Below, in pieces: positions 36,774 to 48,599 of a DNA stretch of 64,000 nt. The translations under genes were made by a program, and so were the position numbers. The notes under the pieces are model-generated. The model made no database searches, was not told the DNA's origin, and worked only from the letters and a program-made list of their open reading frames with translations. The DNA comes from Syngnathus acus (taxonomy: Eukaryota > Chordata > Actinopteri > Syngnathiformes > Syngnathidae): NCBI RefSeq assembly GCF_901709675.1, contig NC_051099.1, positions 3,348,001 to 3,412,000 on the forward strand. The letters run 5' to 3'. How positions within the stretch are numbered: position 1 is the first letter of the stretch; each line of letters begins with the position of its first letter.

Positions 36774-37091
36774 CATATATATGTCTTTGGTGACATTAGG
36801 TACTGTAAATCCCTGCCGTTTACAAGCTTCTACCCAGCGAAAGCATTTCTCTCGGTTCCTCCACAGCTTTGGGAAAAGATATGAGGAAAACTCCCCTCTT
36901 ATTTCCCGGTCAGCATATCGCGAGTCGCTCCGGCAGACACCAAAGCAGCAGTGATTTGTTGCAACCGTTAAGGTTATTTCTGACCAAAACATTAATAGCG
37001 AGTTGGTCCTTTCACTACCTGTGCGGCTCTTGCGTTTGTCCGAAAACGCCCCGGCCGCGGCGCATGCGCAGTTCGCTGTTCTAAAAACTTC

Positions 37092-37400
37092 ATGACTTCA
37101 ACCAGTAGGTGTCAGTAATGCCCATTAAAGCTGGTGCCACCTCGCCGTAGAACAAAACGAAGAAAAAAATGACGTCACTTCCCGTTCACGAACGAGTCGT
37201 GAATTGCATTTCCCGCTCACCAACGAATGAATTTGTGAGTGTGATTCGCATTTCCAGTGATTCGTTCGTTGGTGAACGGGAAATGCAATTCACGACTCGT
37301 TCGTGAACGGGAAGTGACGTCATTTCCTTCTTCGTTTTGTTTTACGGCGAGGTGGCACCAGCTTCAATGGTCATTACCGACACCTACTGGTTGAAGTCAT
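37092..37400. repeat. 309-bp palindrome with about 141-bp arms
   Basis: Left arm 37092-37232 and right arm 37260-37400 are reverse complements with only a handful of mismatches; the loop is about 27 bp. Outer ends read ATGACTTCAACCAGTAGGTG. The middle carries TGACGTCACTTCCCGTTCAC and ACGAGTCGTGAATTGCATTT. Downstream sequence to about 37500 repeats related GTGATTCGTTCAC and GAACGAACC words, so the whole may be a foldback transposon. No coding capacity. Confidence 0.9.
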
Positions 37401-37956
37401 ATGAACTGAAAAAAGAGCGAATCACTGTAGGAAGTGATTCGTTCACTCTCGTTCACTGAATAGAGTCGTTCTTTTGAACGAACCGTTCACTCACGAGCCA
37501 ACACTAACAGATGAGACGAAGAAGAAACGAAAGCGGAATTAGAATCATTTCTCTTCCTGGTTGAATGTGCCGGTGCGTAAATAAACACGCGAGGATGCCA
37601 TTGGAAAATTTGATCGTTTAATCAAGTTTTTCTTTCTGAATAAAACACATGAAAGGTGGAAAGTAAGTCCATCGTATTCCGTGAGCGTGCTTTTGTAGAA
37701 AAGAAGCAAACCGCTGTGTCTTAGTTGCCTGCTGGCACGCTAGCAGCATTTCATTTACACTAAGTTCTTACTATCTATAAAATAATTTTATTTAAATGCC
37801 CCTCACTCGGTAAATAAAGCTTTTGTATGTGTGTGCCTGTTTTTTATCCAATAAAAACAAATTATGTTATTTCTGATATAAAGTTTTAGCATTATATACA
37901 AAGCAGGTCATATTGCTTGTTGAACCTTGTTAATTGATGTTTTGCAGTTGAGCATC
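37401..37956 (+). other. Spacer and rcc1l 5' region
   Basis: Begins with GAACGA/TTCGTTC repeats that belong with the palindrome, then AT-rich spacer. An acceptor TTTTGCAG (37943-37947 region) lies just before the rcc1l ATG, so an untranslated first exon should lie upstream, probably near 37500-37700. Confidence 0.45.
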
Positions 37957-40333
37957 ATGTCTCTTCCACGAGCTCGACGGCGCCTCCTCTCCTCCCTTAA
38001 ATTCTATTCTTGCGGCCACGCAACCTTCAGCAACGCTTCAAACCCGCAGGAGAAACCTGGCAGCAGCAGCCCGGTCTTCCAGTATGTGGGTCAGCACAAG
38101 AAACCCAGCCACAAAGTGTTCGTATGGGGCTTCAGCTTCACGGGAGCGCTGGGCATCCCCAGCTTTGTGCGCCCCGACAGCGGCAGGAAGAAGCCACGCA
38201 AGTATCAGCTGACGCCTTACCGACTGGAGACAGAAGACAAGGTAAGAACAAATACACACATCCTGCCCCCAGCTGCAGTTGTGTAAATAGTGGCGCTATT
38301 TTCTTTTAGATTTCATCTGCCGCCTGCGGTTATGGCTTCACTCTCCTGGCGTCCGCCACTAAAGATGTAACCAAGCTTTGGGGCGCCGGCCTCAACAAGG
38401 ACTCGCAGCTCGGCTTTCAGCGCGCACAGAGCAATCGGCGTAAGTTTCTGAATCCCCTTCCACTGTGCAGAAACAGATCATCCGTAATTCATCCATTTTG
38501 TGTGTTCAGATCAGAGTTACGATTACGTCTTGGAGCCGTCGCCTGTACAGCTGCCGCTCCGAGAACCGCAGAAAACACGCGTAACGCAGGTGTCATGTGG
38601 ACGAGCGCACGCGCTCGTGCTCACCGATGGCGAGGGAGGTCAGTCACCGCCTCGTGTGAATGTTAATTAGCATCCAGATGCTGTCAATCATTTCTTGCTT
38701 GTATGTAGAGAATCATACTTTTGAATGATTGTTGTCCCTCTCAGTGTTCAGCATGGGCAACAACGCTTACGGCCAGTGTGGGCGACATATCGTGGAAGAC
38801 GAAGCTTACAGGTGTGCATCTTGCAAAAATGCCGGCGTTTTTCCAAAGCTGACGTTTGGTTGCTTCTTCACAGCGGAAGTCACATGATTCACAAAATAAA
38901 AGGCGTGGATGGCCGCGTGGTGCAGGTGGCGTGTGGACAGGACCACAGCCTCTTCCTAACGGAGACGGGGCGAGTCTACGCCTGCGGGTGGGGAGCGGAC
39001 GGGCAGACGGGTCCGTTTGGATTTCTACGTATACATCATTGTACAGTTTCTCATAATGAGGACACTCATGAGGTCGGTGCTTGCAGGTCTGGGGCATCAC
39101 AAGGTGTGCTCTACCCCGACCGAGGTGCTGGGGGAGCTGTCGGGTGTGAAGGTTCAGCAGGTCAGCACGTACGCTGACTGCAGCCTGGCCGTGTCCGTCG
39201 ACGGGCAGCTGTATGGATGGGGGAACTCGGAATACCTTCAGCTGGCCTCCGTCACAGACACCACCCAGGTGAGCATGACCATAATGCCGGAAATATTTCG
39301 TTTTGTTTTTTCCCCAACATTGGTGAATTCTTCGAGTCAGTTTACGCTCTGGATTTGTTTCCCTAGTTCTGTCACATGTTTGCAGCTTTGTTGCTAGGCA
39401 GACTGTATGGGGCAAGATTACGTCTGCCCTTAAGTGATATATTTTTGTCATAATAATTTGACAATATGTGCTATGAATTTTTACCATTGTGCATCATCAC
39501 GGACTCAATCAAGCCGGGCCACTCGGGAACCCGCCACTCCCTCACGGCTCCAACTTTGGTTTCCAGATCAACTCCCCTCGTCGGTTGCCTCTGCCAGGCT
39601 GCGGTCGGGTGGTGCAGGCTGCATGCGGAGGCACGCAGGTGGCTGTTCTGAATGGTTAGTAGTCCAAACAAAAAGAAGATCCCTCTACATATTGCATTTT
39701 ATCTTTTCTGGTTGTCTTATTGTTTTTTTTTTTTTTCCTTCAGAAAAAGGCGAGGTATTTGTTTGGGGGTATGGGATTTTGGGGAAAGGCCCCTTGCTGT
39801 CAGAGTCCTGCTCCCCAGAGATGATCCCCCCCTCCCTGTTTGGACGCTCCGACTTTAACCCCTCTGTCGCCGTCACCAAGATCCGATGCGGCCTCACTCA
39901 CTTCGCTGCCGTTACCGGTAAAATCGTGGCTCTCTACAAATTGACGCAAGGATAAACGGCTCACTTGGTGTTTTTTTTTTTTTTTTTTTATGGTTACAGA
40001 TCGTGGCGAGCTCTTCGTGTGGGGAAAGAACCTCCGAGGGTGTTTGGGTATCGGGAAAAAAGATGACCAGTTCTTCCCGTGGAGAGTAAGGGAGGGGTCG
40101 GGGGGGTGTCAACAAATAAGAATTAAATAAATAAATGTTGGAACAAAATAGAAATAGAGTCATTTAAAAATGCAATTATTATTCAAATAAATACATTTAG
40201 ATGTCCAATTTGAGTGAAAACAAAATGTAACTAATGTATGTGTTACTGGTTTCAGGTTACTGTTCCCGGTCAAGTGGTGGATGTAGCGTGTGGTGTGGAC
40301 CACATGGTGGCGCTGGTCAAGTCCCTCCTCTGA
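37957..40333 (+). CDS. rcc1l: RCC1-like G-exchanging factor-like protein (mitochondrial)
   Basis: Mitochondrial seven-bladed beta-propeller protein of the RCC1 family (human WBSCR16), involved in mitoribosome assembly and in fusion through OPA1. Ten coding exons: 37957-38241, 38310-38439, 38510-38638, 38745-38811, 38874-39010, 39087-39268, 39567-39654, 39744-39917, 40000-40085 and 40256-40333, 451 aa (human 464). The Arg-rich start MSLPRARRRLLSSLKFYSCG fits a mitochondrial targeting peptide. RCC1 repeats are seen as KVFVWGFSFTGALG, KLWGAGLNKDSQLG, VFSMGNNAYGQCG, VYACGWGADGQTG, LYGWGNSEYLQLA, VFVWGYGILGKGP and LFVWGKNLRGCLGIG, matching RCC1L. The acceptor before exon 9 follows a 20-base poly-T. 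AATAAA begins 6 bases after the stop, implying a very short 3' UTR. In human the gene is on 7q11.23, so its position between tlcd5 and pou2f3 is not the mammalian order. Confidence 0.95.
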
Positions 40334-40338
40334 GTAGG

Positions 40339-40344
40339 AATAAA
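40339..40344 (+). terminator. rcc1l: rcc1l polyadenylation signal
   Basis: AATAAA starting 6 bases after the TGA stop codon, an unusually close position. Confidence 0.6.
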
Positions 40345-40761
40345 AAGCATCTTTGAGCTCCAAAGGGGAGGAATCAACAACAAGCTAGCTGTGTGGCGGT
40401 CCGCTTAGGTGGGACTTGTGGGGGGCCTCCAAAGTGGAAAGGACATTTTAAATGCAACATATGTAAACTAAAAACTTTGTACATGTTTTTAAAGTAAATC
40501 ACCTAGTGCATGACTAAGTTTGCCCTCTTGATTTATTTTCAAACTTTAGACCCCGTCACTTGTTGCCAGGAAGGATTCGTAGGGCGCAAAAAACATGTAA
40601 CGCAAACAAATATCGCCATGGTTTTTGAAACTTCTCAACTTGTCTTGTTTTTTTCGCACAGAAGTCGCCGGCAGTGCGTCTCTTGAGTGTGTGCTTTCGC
40701 AGTAGGCCTCGTTGTTGTTTTATGCAAAGCGTGCGGAGCGCGATAGGACGCGCCGCAATGT

Positions 40762-40769
40762 ATGCAAAT
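40762..40769 (+). promoter_or_regulatory. pou2f3: Octamer overlapping the candidate pou2f3 start codon
   Basis: A perfect ATGCAAAT whose ATG is the candidate start of the first coding exon. Possible autoregulatory site. Confidence 0.4.
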
Positions 40770-43700
40770 GAGCCTCTCGGGCACAAGCGCCGCACAGGTG
40801 AGCCTTCCTCCACTCTGGAAAATGACAAAGTAAGTCATACTAGTTGCAGTTGTCGAGACGGATTTGGCATTCTTGCATCGCTAAACAGACACCTGAGGTA
40901 AGTTTCTCCCCCTCCAAAATCAAAAATGAACTGACTCCCTTTTGCTGTGCTTTGCTGGGAGTCTCCTTCCATGAATATTATAAGCAGCACATGATGTGGT
41001 GATGGTGGTGGTGAGAGCTCATTAGAATAAAGTGTAGGTGATTTTCCTGAGCCTTGTCCTGTCGAAATGATGTAGGAAAATCAGCTGAATTGTGTTTTGT
41101 CATCGCAGGTCAGGAAGATGAGCGCAGACACTCTGGAGCAGTCGGACACTCAGGGGGAGCAGACAAGTGAGGCCGTCTTACACTCTTCTTTGTCCGCATG
41201 ATTCGCAAAATGAACTCACGCTCGCTCGTTCGTTTATACGATTGGCGAGATTCGTTAAGCTATTTATCGGGATGATTAATCTATTCGGGATTTTGTGAAA
41301 CTAAAGTGGGAGTAGTCTGAATATAAAATATAAATAAGAGTCAATTGAAAAGAACTATCAATTTAAGAATGGTACTATTCAAAAATTTTAATACATATAT
41401 TAAGTATAATATATGATGTGTATATATTCTGGGTACATACAGTGTGTTTGTGTGTATATAAATATATATATGTATATATATTTATATTTATATATACACA
41501 GGTATATAATGATCTAAAATCATGCCGCACAATCAATAATTCATCAGCGCTGTTGCAAAATCTGTGATTTATTTTAATTGTCATTTTGCATGCTGTTTAA
41601 CCGTTTTATTCATGAAGTCAATTTTCAATTGAAAGTGGGGAAGGTGTTTGTTTGTAGACACCTCACAGGCAGATCCAGTGAAACATTTATGACATTATAA
41701 TGAGGATTTATATTAGGCTTCTGGTTCCTCGATGTACCTAATAAATTGACACGAGTGGTTATGGTGAGGAGGTAGTGATAGAGGAAAATCCTGTGTGCCC
41801 TGCTCAAGTATTCCTCAGTGCATGTTTAATCATAACTTGACGGAAATGGAGCACAGCACTTCAGCTTTACTGTAAAACTGACTTCATTAAAAAAAAAAGT
41901 TTCAGTTTTCCAAATTTTAAAACCTATCACGAGGATAACCATGGAAAGAAATATAGTCGCTTCAAAAGGATATTTTAAAAAAAATTAATAAAAAAAAACC
42001 TCATCATTTTATGGAAAAAAAGTTCACATGAACGTGTTTAATACAAACACAGCAGACAAAAGAAAATCATAATCGTAAACAATCCAAGCATCATTTTGTC
42101 ACAGCAAAGTCAGCTAGCATAATGCTAACATAAAACATGCCCATCTTTTAGTGAAGCCCCAGTTAATACATAAAAAAGAAATGTGTGTGTCCAAACAAGG
42201 ATCCCTTTGACCCATGGAGAACTCGCTGCGGGCATGCGAGCCTTTGTCTGTGCGTGTGTGTGTATGTGTGTGTGTGTATAGTGGCAGTTGGTCGCCATAG
42301 CAGGATGGCCCCGAGGCCTGTTTGCTGAGAAATGCCGGCTGCCTCGCGGCTGAGGACGGCAACAAAATACAAAACAATAAATGGGAACTGTCAACAGAAA
42401 TGCAGAACTTCCCTTTCAAACAATGGCCAAGTGTATGCGAGCCAGAAAAGTGTGTCGATGCGGCGGAATCGATGCATTCCATTTCTTAGAATAGACATCA
42501 AATTAATATTGGAGAGGTTATTGGGATCCATTCATTTACAGTCATACTAAAAATATAAACGAGGTGGAAGATGGCGGAAAAGGACACTGTGAATTGAGCC
42601 CTCCCCCCTGCTTGGAAGAACAAATATGTATTCTTTTTCTACCAATATAATTAAAGAATCATTAAAAAGGCGCCAGCCCTCGCCTGGAGTGAAGGCTGGC
42701 TGGATTGCATTGATGTTTTTCCAAAATGTTTTTTTTTCATGCTAATCGAGTCTTTGATCAGAATGTTTGCATTCAGTTTTTTTGGGGGGGAAATATTTTA
42801 TCCTAATTGGAGTGCTTCCAGCGAAGGTGTGTGATTACTCTGAGATATATATACATGAATAAATACTTATTTAGATACGCAGTCACACCCGAGTTGAGTT
42901 GCAACGTAAGAAACGTTCGAGTAAGCATGAAGTGACTGTCGCTACTCGCTAATATAAATTTGGGACTTTTTAATTTTTTTGTCTAGTTAAAGTAAGTTGA
43001 CAAAATATTTAGATCTGCGGTCCATGTGATAAAGCAGTGGAAATGTTTGGCATTATTTATATCAGGAATGTTAGCATAAAAAAATGCATGTCAACTTAAT
43101 TGCCATTTAAAATAAATGTCACATTTATTCATATTTACTCAAACCAGTGTTGTCCAAAGTCACCCATTTCAATATTCATTTTTAATGTCCTTTATGATGC
43201 TAATTTTAATGTGGCTCTTCCTCACAACGCAAACATTAAAATATATCACTCTCAACAACAACAACAAAGTATTTTAATGTCAGCTTTTTTAAAATAATAA
43301 AAGCCTCAATAACTTTCTTTAAATCATGCAAATATTTTTTGGGGTAAAAATGCTTTCTTAAATGATTTATCATGATTATATGCATCTTTTTCAATAATAG
43401 TTTTTAATATATTTTTGTTTTGTTACATTGTACTCTACTGAAGTTTTAAAACAAATGGAATTTTTAAAAAAAAATCGTAACTTTTTTTTTCTACTATAAC
43501 ATTAATGCTAAGTTAAAAAATATCGACCAAAAATGATTTTCTTTTTTTTTTTATCGTGTGTGTGTGTGTGTGTGTGTTAGAAGTCAGCAAAAGTCAAATT
43601 TGCATTTCATGGTCATTTTCATACTGGAACTTTGCCATCCGGGCTGCTTGTCCTCAGGGCGGGGCGGGGGGCGACATTTGACACGGTGGGGGCGAGCGCT

Positions 43701-46700
43701 CTGGTGTTGGGGTTGTTGCTGTATTTGCATGACGCCACGTTAGTGTGGCTCCCGTCACGCACACACATCCATAGCGCTCCATTTGACATTCAAATGGCGA
43801 CACACCCACGAAAGTCACTCTCCTCCTCGTCCGTCAGCATCCTCGCACTGGCCTGTATAAACCTATCCACGTCCGTTTGTCTGTCTGCCTTCGAATGAAT
43901 TCAAATAAGTTGCGATTGCGCAATCCCATGGAGATACAATCGAGTGAAATTTCACCGGATTGAGTGAGCACGTCCAAAAAACATTTGAATCATGTTTACT
44001 CTCTTCTTGGCCTTTCAGAGCTTAAAGGATCTGGATTCCACCGATCAGTAAGTATTTTACATTCATTCAAATCCTCAAGTGGACTGCAAAATCCAAGAAT
44101 GCCCGTTGGAGCTAAGCATCCATGTTATTGACAGCGCCTTTGCCCAATAAACTCATTTTTTTGGACAACTAACATCCTCAGGACAAACCAGCAGCAAAGA
44201 CCCCACCCACCACACCCCCCGTGTCAATAATGACTCTCCTCCTCTCAGCACTCCTGAATCACCTCAAATAGTTTGCAGCTATTTGGATACTTCTCCAAAC
44301 ACTTTTTTGGCAGCCGGGAATTTTTGTTTCCACGTTATTTTTTTTTTCCCTCTAGGAGGTGCCACAGCTTTCAGGGGCTGCTCTGCGTGGTGGTAGTGTG
44401 TGTGTGTGTGTGTCTATTTGCATAGTGGCTCGCCTGAAGGGAGGGAGTATGTCACTCGTTGCAACTTGTATAGCGACCAAACTGGTCCTGAAGTGAAGGA
44501 ATATATATACACACACACACGCACACACACTCGCATGCCCTCGTGACCTAAAAGCACGCACAGTACTTTTCGTAGGATTTGTCATTTTTTGCTGTGTGGA
44601 ATTATTGCAGATCAAGACCGAGGACATCAACGACTCATCCCACCTGATTTCCTCGCTGAAGACATGTCACATGACGCAAAGTCCGTCCATGCACGCTTCG
44701 CACATGACTGGGGTAAATGGAAATAATGACTAGACATGAGAAAACATGTTTACATTGGTTTGAACTGTCGCCATGGCGATCAGGACCTGACGTCCCTGCA
44801 CAGCATGCACAGCATGGTCCTGATGCCCCCGTCTCACCTGTCGTCTCCGTCCCCCTTCCTGCTGTCCCAGAACGGCCCCAGTCATCAAGGTGATCATCAC
44901 CGCCACAAAATCTCACCCCCACGTACTAAAATCAAAACCTGGTTCTAAACTTCCACCACAGCCCTTCTGCAGCAGAACCTGATGTCGCTGCCGGGGCAGA
45001 ACCAGAACGGTCTCCTGCATCACCAGCCCGGCCTGGCTTTGACTCCGCAGGTTAATGCTCCCCCCTCCCCTCCCAGTCTACACAATCTGTATAGACAAAA
45101 CATACAGATGATGGAAAAATCCTAATTATCAAAGGCGATGAGCATTTGTCTAATCAAACATGACTAAGGTATGGATCCGGTGCGGCAACATTTGGTGAGC
45201 TCAGATTGAGGGAGCTTAAAGTTGTTTTTTTTTGTGGAATTTGAGCAACATCAGATTGACAGTGGTGAGGATTTTTGTGTTTGAGTCTCTTGTATACTGC
45301 TACTAAATAGCATTTTGTAAAGTTTGCCAACTGTCAAATCACCCAAATTCCAGGAAAATGAATGTGACCAAATTGCGTTGCAGGCGATGAGTCGTTCGGG
45401 CCTGGTGGGCCCCTCGCTGGACAACCACATGGACATGTCCCACCTGCAGATGGTCAAACAAATGGCGCTGCCGCCCCAGGAAGAACCCAGCGATCTGGAG
45501 GAGCTGGAGCAGTTTGCCAAGGCCTTCAAGCAGAGACGCATCAAACTGGGCTTCACGCAGGTCTATATCTCCAAAACCATTCCGAGCCGCTTTTTGGGCA
45601 GACGTTGACGGGAGTCCCTTGTGACGCATTCCAGGGCGACGTGGGCCTGGCCATGGGCAAGCTGTACGGCAACGACTTCAGCCAGACCACCATCTCCCGC
45701 TTCGAGGCTCTTAACTTGAGCTTCAAGAACATGTGCAAGCTCAAACCTCTGCTGGAAAAGTGGCTGAACGACGCAGGTAGATTTGCATGTGATTAGAAAA
45801 AGCCTCTTCAAATGCCACTTTTTGTGATCCACATCGAAAAAATCAGACTGAAATTCCAATCTCATTCCACCTCTTACCCCAAAAATATCAACTTTTCAAA
45901 AGTAAATATAAGAAATAAGCAACGATGTGGTTGCATAAGTGCGCACACCCTTTTAAATGGGGACATAGCTGTGTTCAAAATTCACCATGAACCCTAAATT
46001 AGTTGAATATTTTTCTACCTTTCAGAGAACTCCCCTTCCGACTGCATGAGCAGCGCCGCCTCCCTGCCGCCGCTGATGGAAGGCTACGGCCGCAAGCGTA
46101 AAAAGAGGACCAGCATTGAGACCAACATCAAGCTCACGCTGGAGAAGCGCTTCCTTGACGTGAGTGGCACATTTGATTGACTTTTGACCATTACGGCAAG
46201 TACACGCTGGGGCCATCTTTTGACTTTGCAGAACCCCAAGCCCAACTCCGAGGAGATCACGCTGATTTCCGAGGAGCTGGCCATGGAGAAGGAGGTAGTC
46301 CGGGTTTGGTTCTGCAACCGGCGCCAGAAGGAGAAGCGGATCTACTGCCCGGTCACTAGCTTGCCCGTCAACTCCAGGATGGTCAGTCAGTCATTCACCG
46401 GCCTTGAAAGCGGTCGTCCAAATAAAATAAAAAGATTCTACATATATATATTTTTTTTGATGTAGGCCACCGCAATGTCGCGACCGTACAGCCCGCTAGC
46501 TTCAGGCGGAGGTGAGCAAGTTTCTTACTTACGTCCGATGTGTGTTACGCAACTTTGGTGCATTTGACAAATCTTGTTTTACTTTCCGTAGTTTCTTCCA
46601 ATTCATCTCCCAATTGCTTGAGCCGGGAAGTTTCCCCCGTCGGCCTGTCCATGTCCTCGGGCTCATTAACGTCTCACATCAACCTGCCGCCGTCTTACAG

Positions 46701-47292
46701 CGCTCCAGGGTGAGTCTTCCACTCTTATCACTGCATGATGTTGGATCCTCTTTTTGAAGCGCTTAGCCAGCATCTGGTGACAGCTCGAGGTAATTGCAAA
46801 ACCCTTTAGGCGTGGGTGTCATCTGTTTGCAGATTTTCACTATTCGTAGCAGAATTTTTTTAATTTATTGACATTACAAAAAAAGACCTGGTGGTACTCA
46901 ATATTAAGTTTTTATTTTCAAGAGTTTTTTTTTAATTAAAGTGTTTTATTACACGAGTTTTGTATCATTTATTTATCATTGCCATGTAAATGATTAAAAA
47001 CGAAATAAAATGTTTGGTTTTAATTACAATAAAGTTACTTTAAGATCTAATAAATAAAATGTATTTAGCTGTAGTTTGAATTGATCCAATTGATTGACCC
47101 AATTAAATTAAAGCAAGCTGACAAGTCGTGATGTTGATCCAGTTTCTGCTAATCTAATCACCCAATCACGATATTTAGTCACAGTGAGTGAATGAATGAA
47201 TGCAGAAATTGGATTATTTAAAGTAACACAATGTTCCATGTGTGTGTTTCAGGGAATGGGGCCGTTGGAATTCGATCGGCTATCACCACTGA
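40762..47292 (+). CDS. pou2f3: POU domain, class 2, transcription factor 3 (Oct-11/Skn-1a)
   Basis: Octamer-binding transcription factor; in vertebrates it specifies tuft/taste-type chemosensory cells and acts in epidermis. Exons: 40762-40797 (start uncertain), 41109-41166, 44019-44047, 44611-44712, 44784-44889, 44962-45050, 45384-45560, 45635-45776, 46026-46159, 46232-46381, 46466-46511, 46592-46709 and 47253-47292, 408 aa. If translation starts at 41118 (MSADTLEQ) it is 393 aa (human 436). The linker [13 protein letters not shown] matches the POU2F3 IKTED block. The POU-specific domain ([20 protein letters not shown] to EKWLND) and homeodomain ([20 protein letters not shown], then [16 protein letters not shown]) are intact, with the WFCNRR recognition helix. 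The last exon ends [13 protein letters not shown], equivalent to the human SWYRWNHSTYLH end. Assignment to pou2f3 rests on that tail, on IKTED and on tlcd5 nearby. Octamer motifs are unusually frequent in its non-coding DNA. Confidence 0.92.
41167..44018 (+). other. pou2f3: Large intron 2 of pou2f3
   Basis: A 2.85-kb AT-rich intron with no coding exon recognised. It carries octamer motifs at 43326-43333, 43598-43605 and 43723-43730, a YY1-type AAGATGGCGG near 42569, a (TG)n run at 43557-43577, and a compact GC-rich patch at about 43640-43745. Confidence 0.6.
43598..43730 (-). promoter_or_regulatory. pou2f3: Pair of octamer motifs in pou2f3 intron 2
   Basis: ATTTGCAT at 43598-43605 and again at 43723-43730, same orientation, flanking a GC-rich patch. 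Candidate intronic enhancer. Confidence 0.35.
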
Positions 47293-47859
47293 GGTACCTC
47301 AGCCACTTTGCTGATGTCTTGAATTTTCGAAGGATGTACAAAGAAGAGTTTGAGAAGGAGATGAGGAAAACTTTGAAACACATACAGTACCCAAGAAACA
47401 TCGTGAGCTCTCGCCGTCAAGGCTTTCACGGTCCAGCTCATAAGCCTCTAAGTGTGAGACTGTTTTAAAAAAAAAAAAAAAAAAAAAAAAATCCACTTTC
47501 ATATGCACCATGTCCGTATGGCATGTTATTTGTATTTTTTTTGTCTATATGCAGTTTTTAATTTTAAACCATTGGCTTGCAAGCAGTCAAACAATGGTGC
47601 TGAGATTATTGGGCTAACTCCTTTTTTTGTTTTTTGTTGAAGATTGAATTTTAAATGAACCCTAAGTTAGACAAAAGAAACAAACTATAATTACAAACAA
47701 GTTCAGTGCAATAGTGGTCTAGGTTTAAACATCTGGCAAAAGACCATCAGATGACATTCACTTAGAAAGTAGGGAATGCAGTTTCTGAAGAAATTACATG
47801 TGAAGGCTCAGAGGCTGAATGAAGACCTGTGGAATGATATCAATAGATATCAAAAATTA

Positions 47860-48012
47860 CTGAATGATATACATACAACAATGAGCTGAACATGTTGAAG
47901 TTGAAATGGTTTGTAAATGTATAAAAACTCCAGCTGTGGAATGGATCATTAAAAGACTATTTGATATAAAAATACTAAGAATGGACTCTGAATTGTATTT
48001 ATGTATGTGTGT
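47860..48012 (+). repeat. Direct repeat unit A
   Basis: About 150 bp beginning CTGAATGATATACATACAAC and ending in a TATG run. It recurs about 740 bp downstream with over 90 percent identity by eye. Confidence 0.85.
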
Positions 48013-48152
48013 GTATGTATGTGAGTGTCAGTTTCAATTTAAATTTCAAAGGTTAGATGTTGTATAGTTCTTGTCACACGCTTATCTTAAAACACTGTGT
48101 ACAGCTGTTGCTCATACCCTTTCGAAGGTGGAGGTAGAATGTCCAAAATGGA

Positions 48153-48260
48153 GGCAAGCAGGCAAGCAGGCATGCAGGCCGAGGGAGAGAGGCAATGGCA
48201 GGCAGGCAGGCAGGCAAGCAAGGAAAGGGGGGAGCGGGAATGGCAGGCAGGCAAACAGGT
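48153..48260 (+). repeat. GGCA/GGCAAGCA minisatellite
   Basis: Irregular GGCA and GGCAAGCA units on a purine-rich strand, with AGGCAGGCAGGCAGGCAAGC at the centre. Confidence 0.8.
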
Positions 48261-48599
48261 GGCACACAGGTACAAATCCAAATTGTTTGTAATTCAACTA
48301 AGGTTTCAACATAAAGGGTTCCAAGAAGTAAACGAAAGTTTGATTTCTAAATTCCAAGTTCCAAAAATTACAAGCTTGGAGCAGACTTGAAGTAGCTTGA
48401 AGCGGCCTTTTAGCGGTAAAAAAAACTATGTCACTACTATCTTCCTTCTTTATCTAACTGAGACTGACTACCAAGTGGGAGCAGCCTATTTCCCTGATCA
48501 GGTGACTGATCAGGTGACCAAAGGCTTTGTCAAATAAACAAAACAAAAATTAGAATTTAAGCTAAGGAAACTAAATTGGCTCCAACAAGATGTCAAATA

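Noticed and set aside
38741-39487. 248-residue minus-strand open frame
   Set aside because: It lies antisense to rcc1l exons 4-6 and their introns and shows no family motif; a shadow of a real gene.
48074-48390. Cys/Pro/Leu-rich and Gln/Ala-rich open frames
   Set aside because: Translation of the GGCA minisatellite in several frames; no gene evidence.
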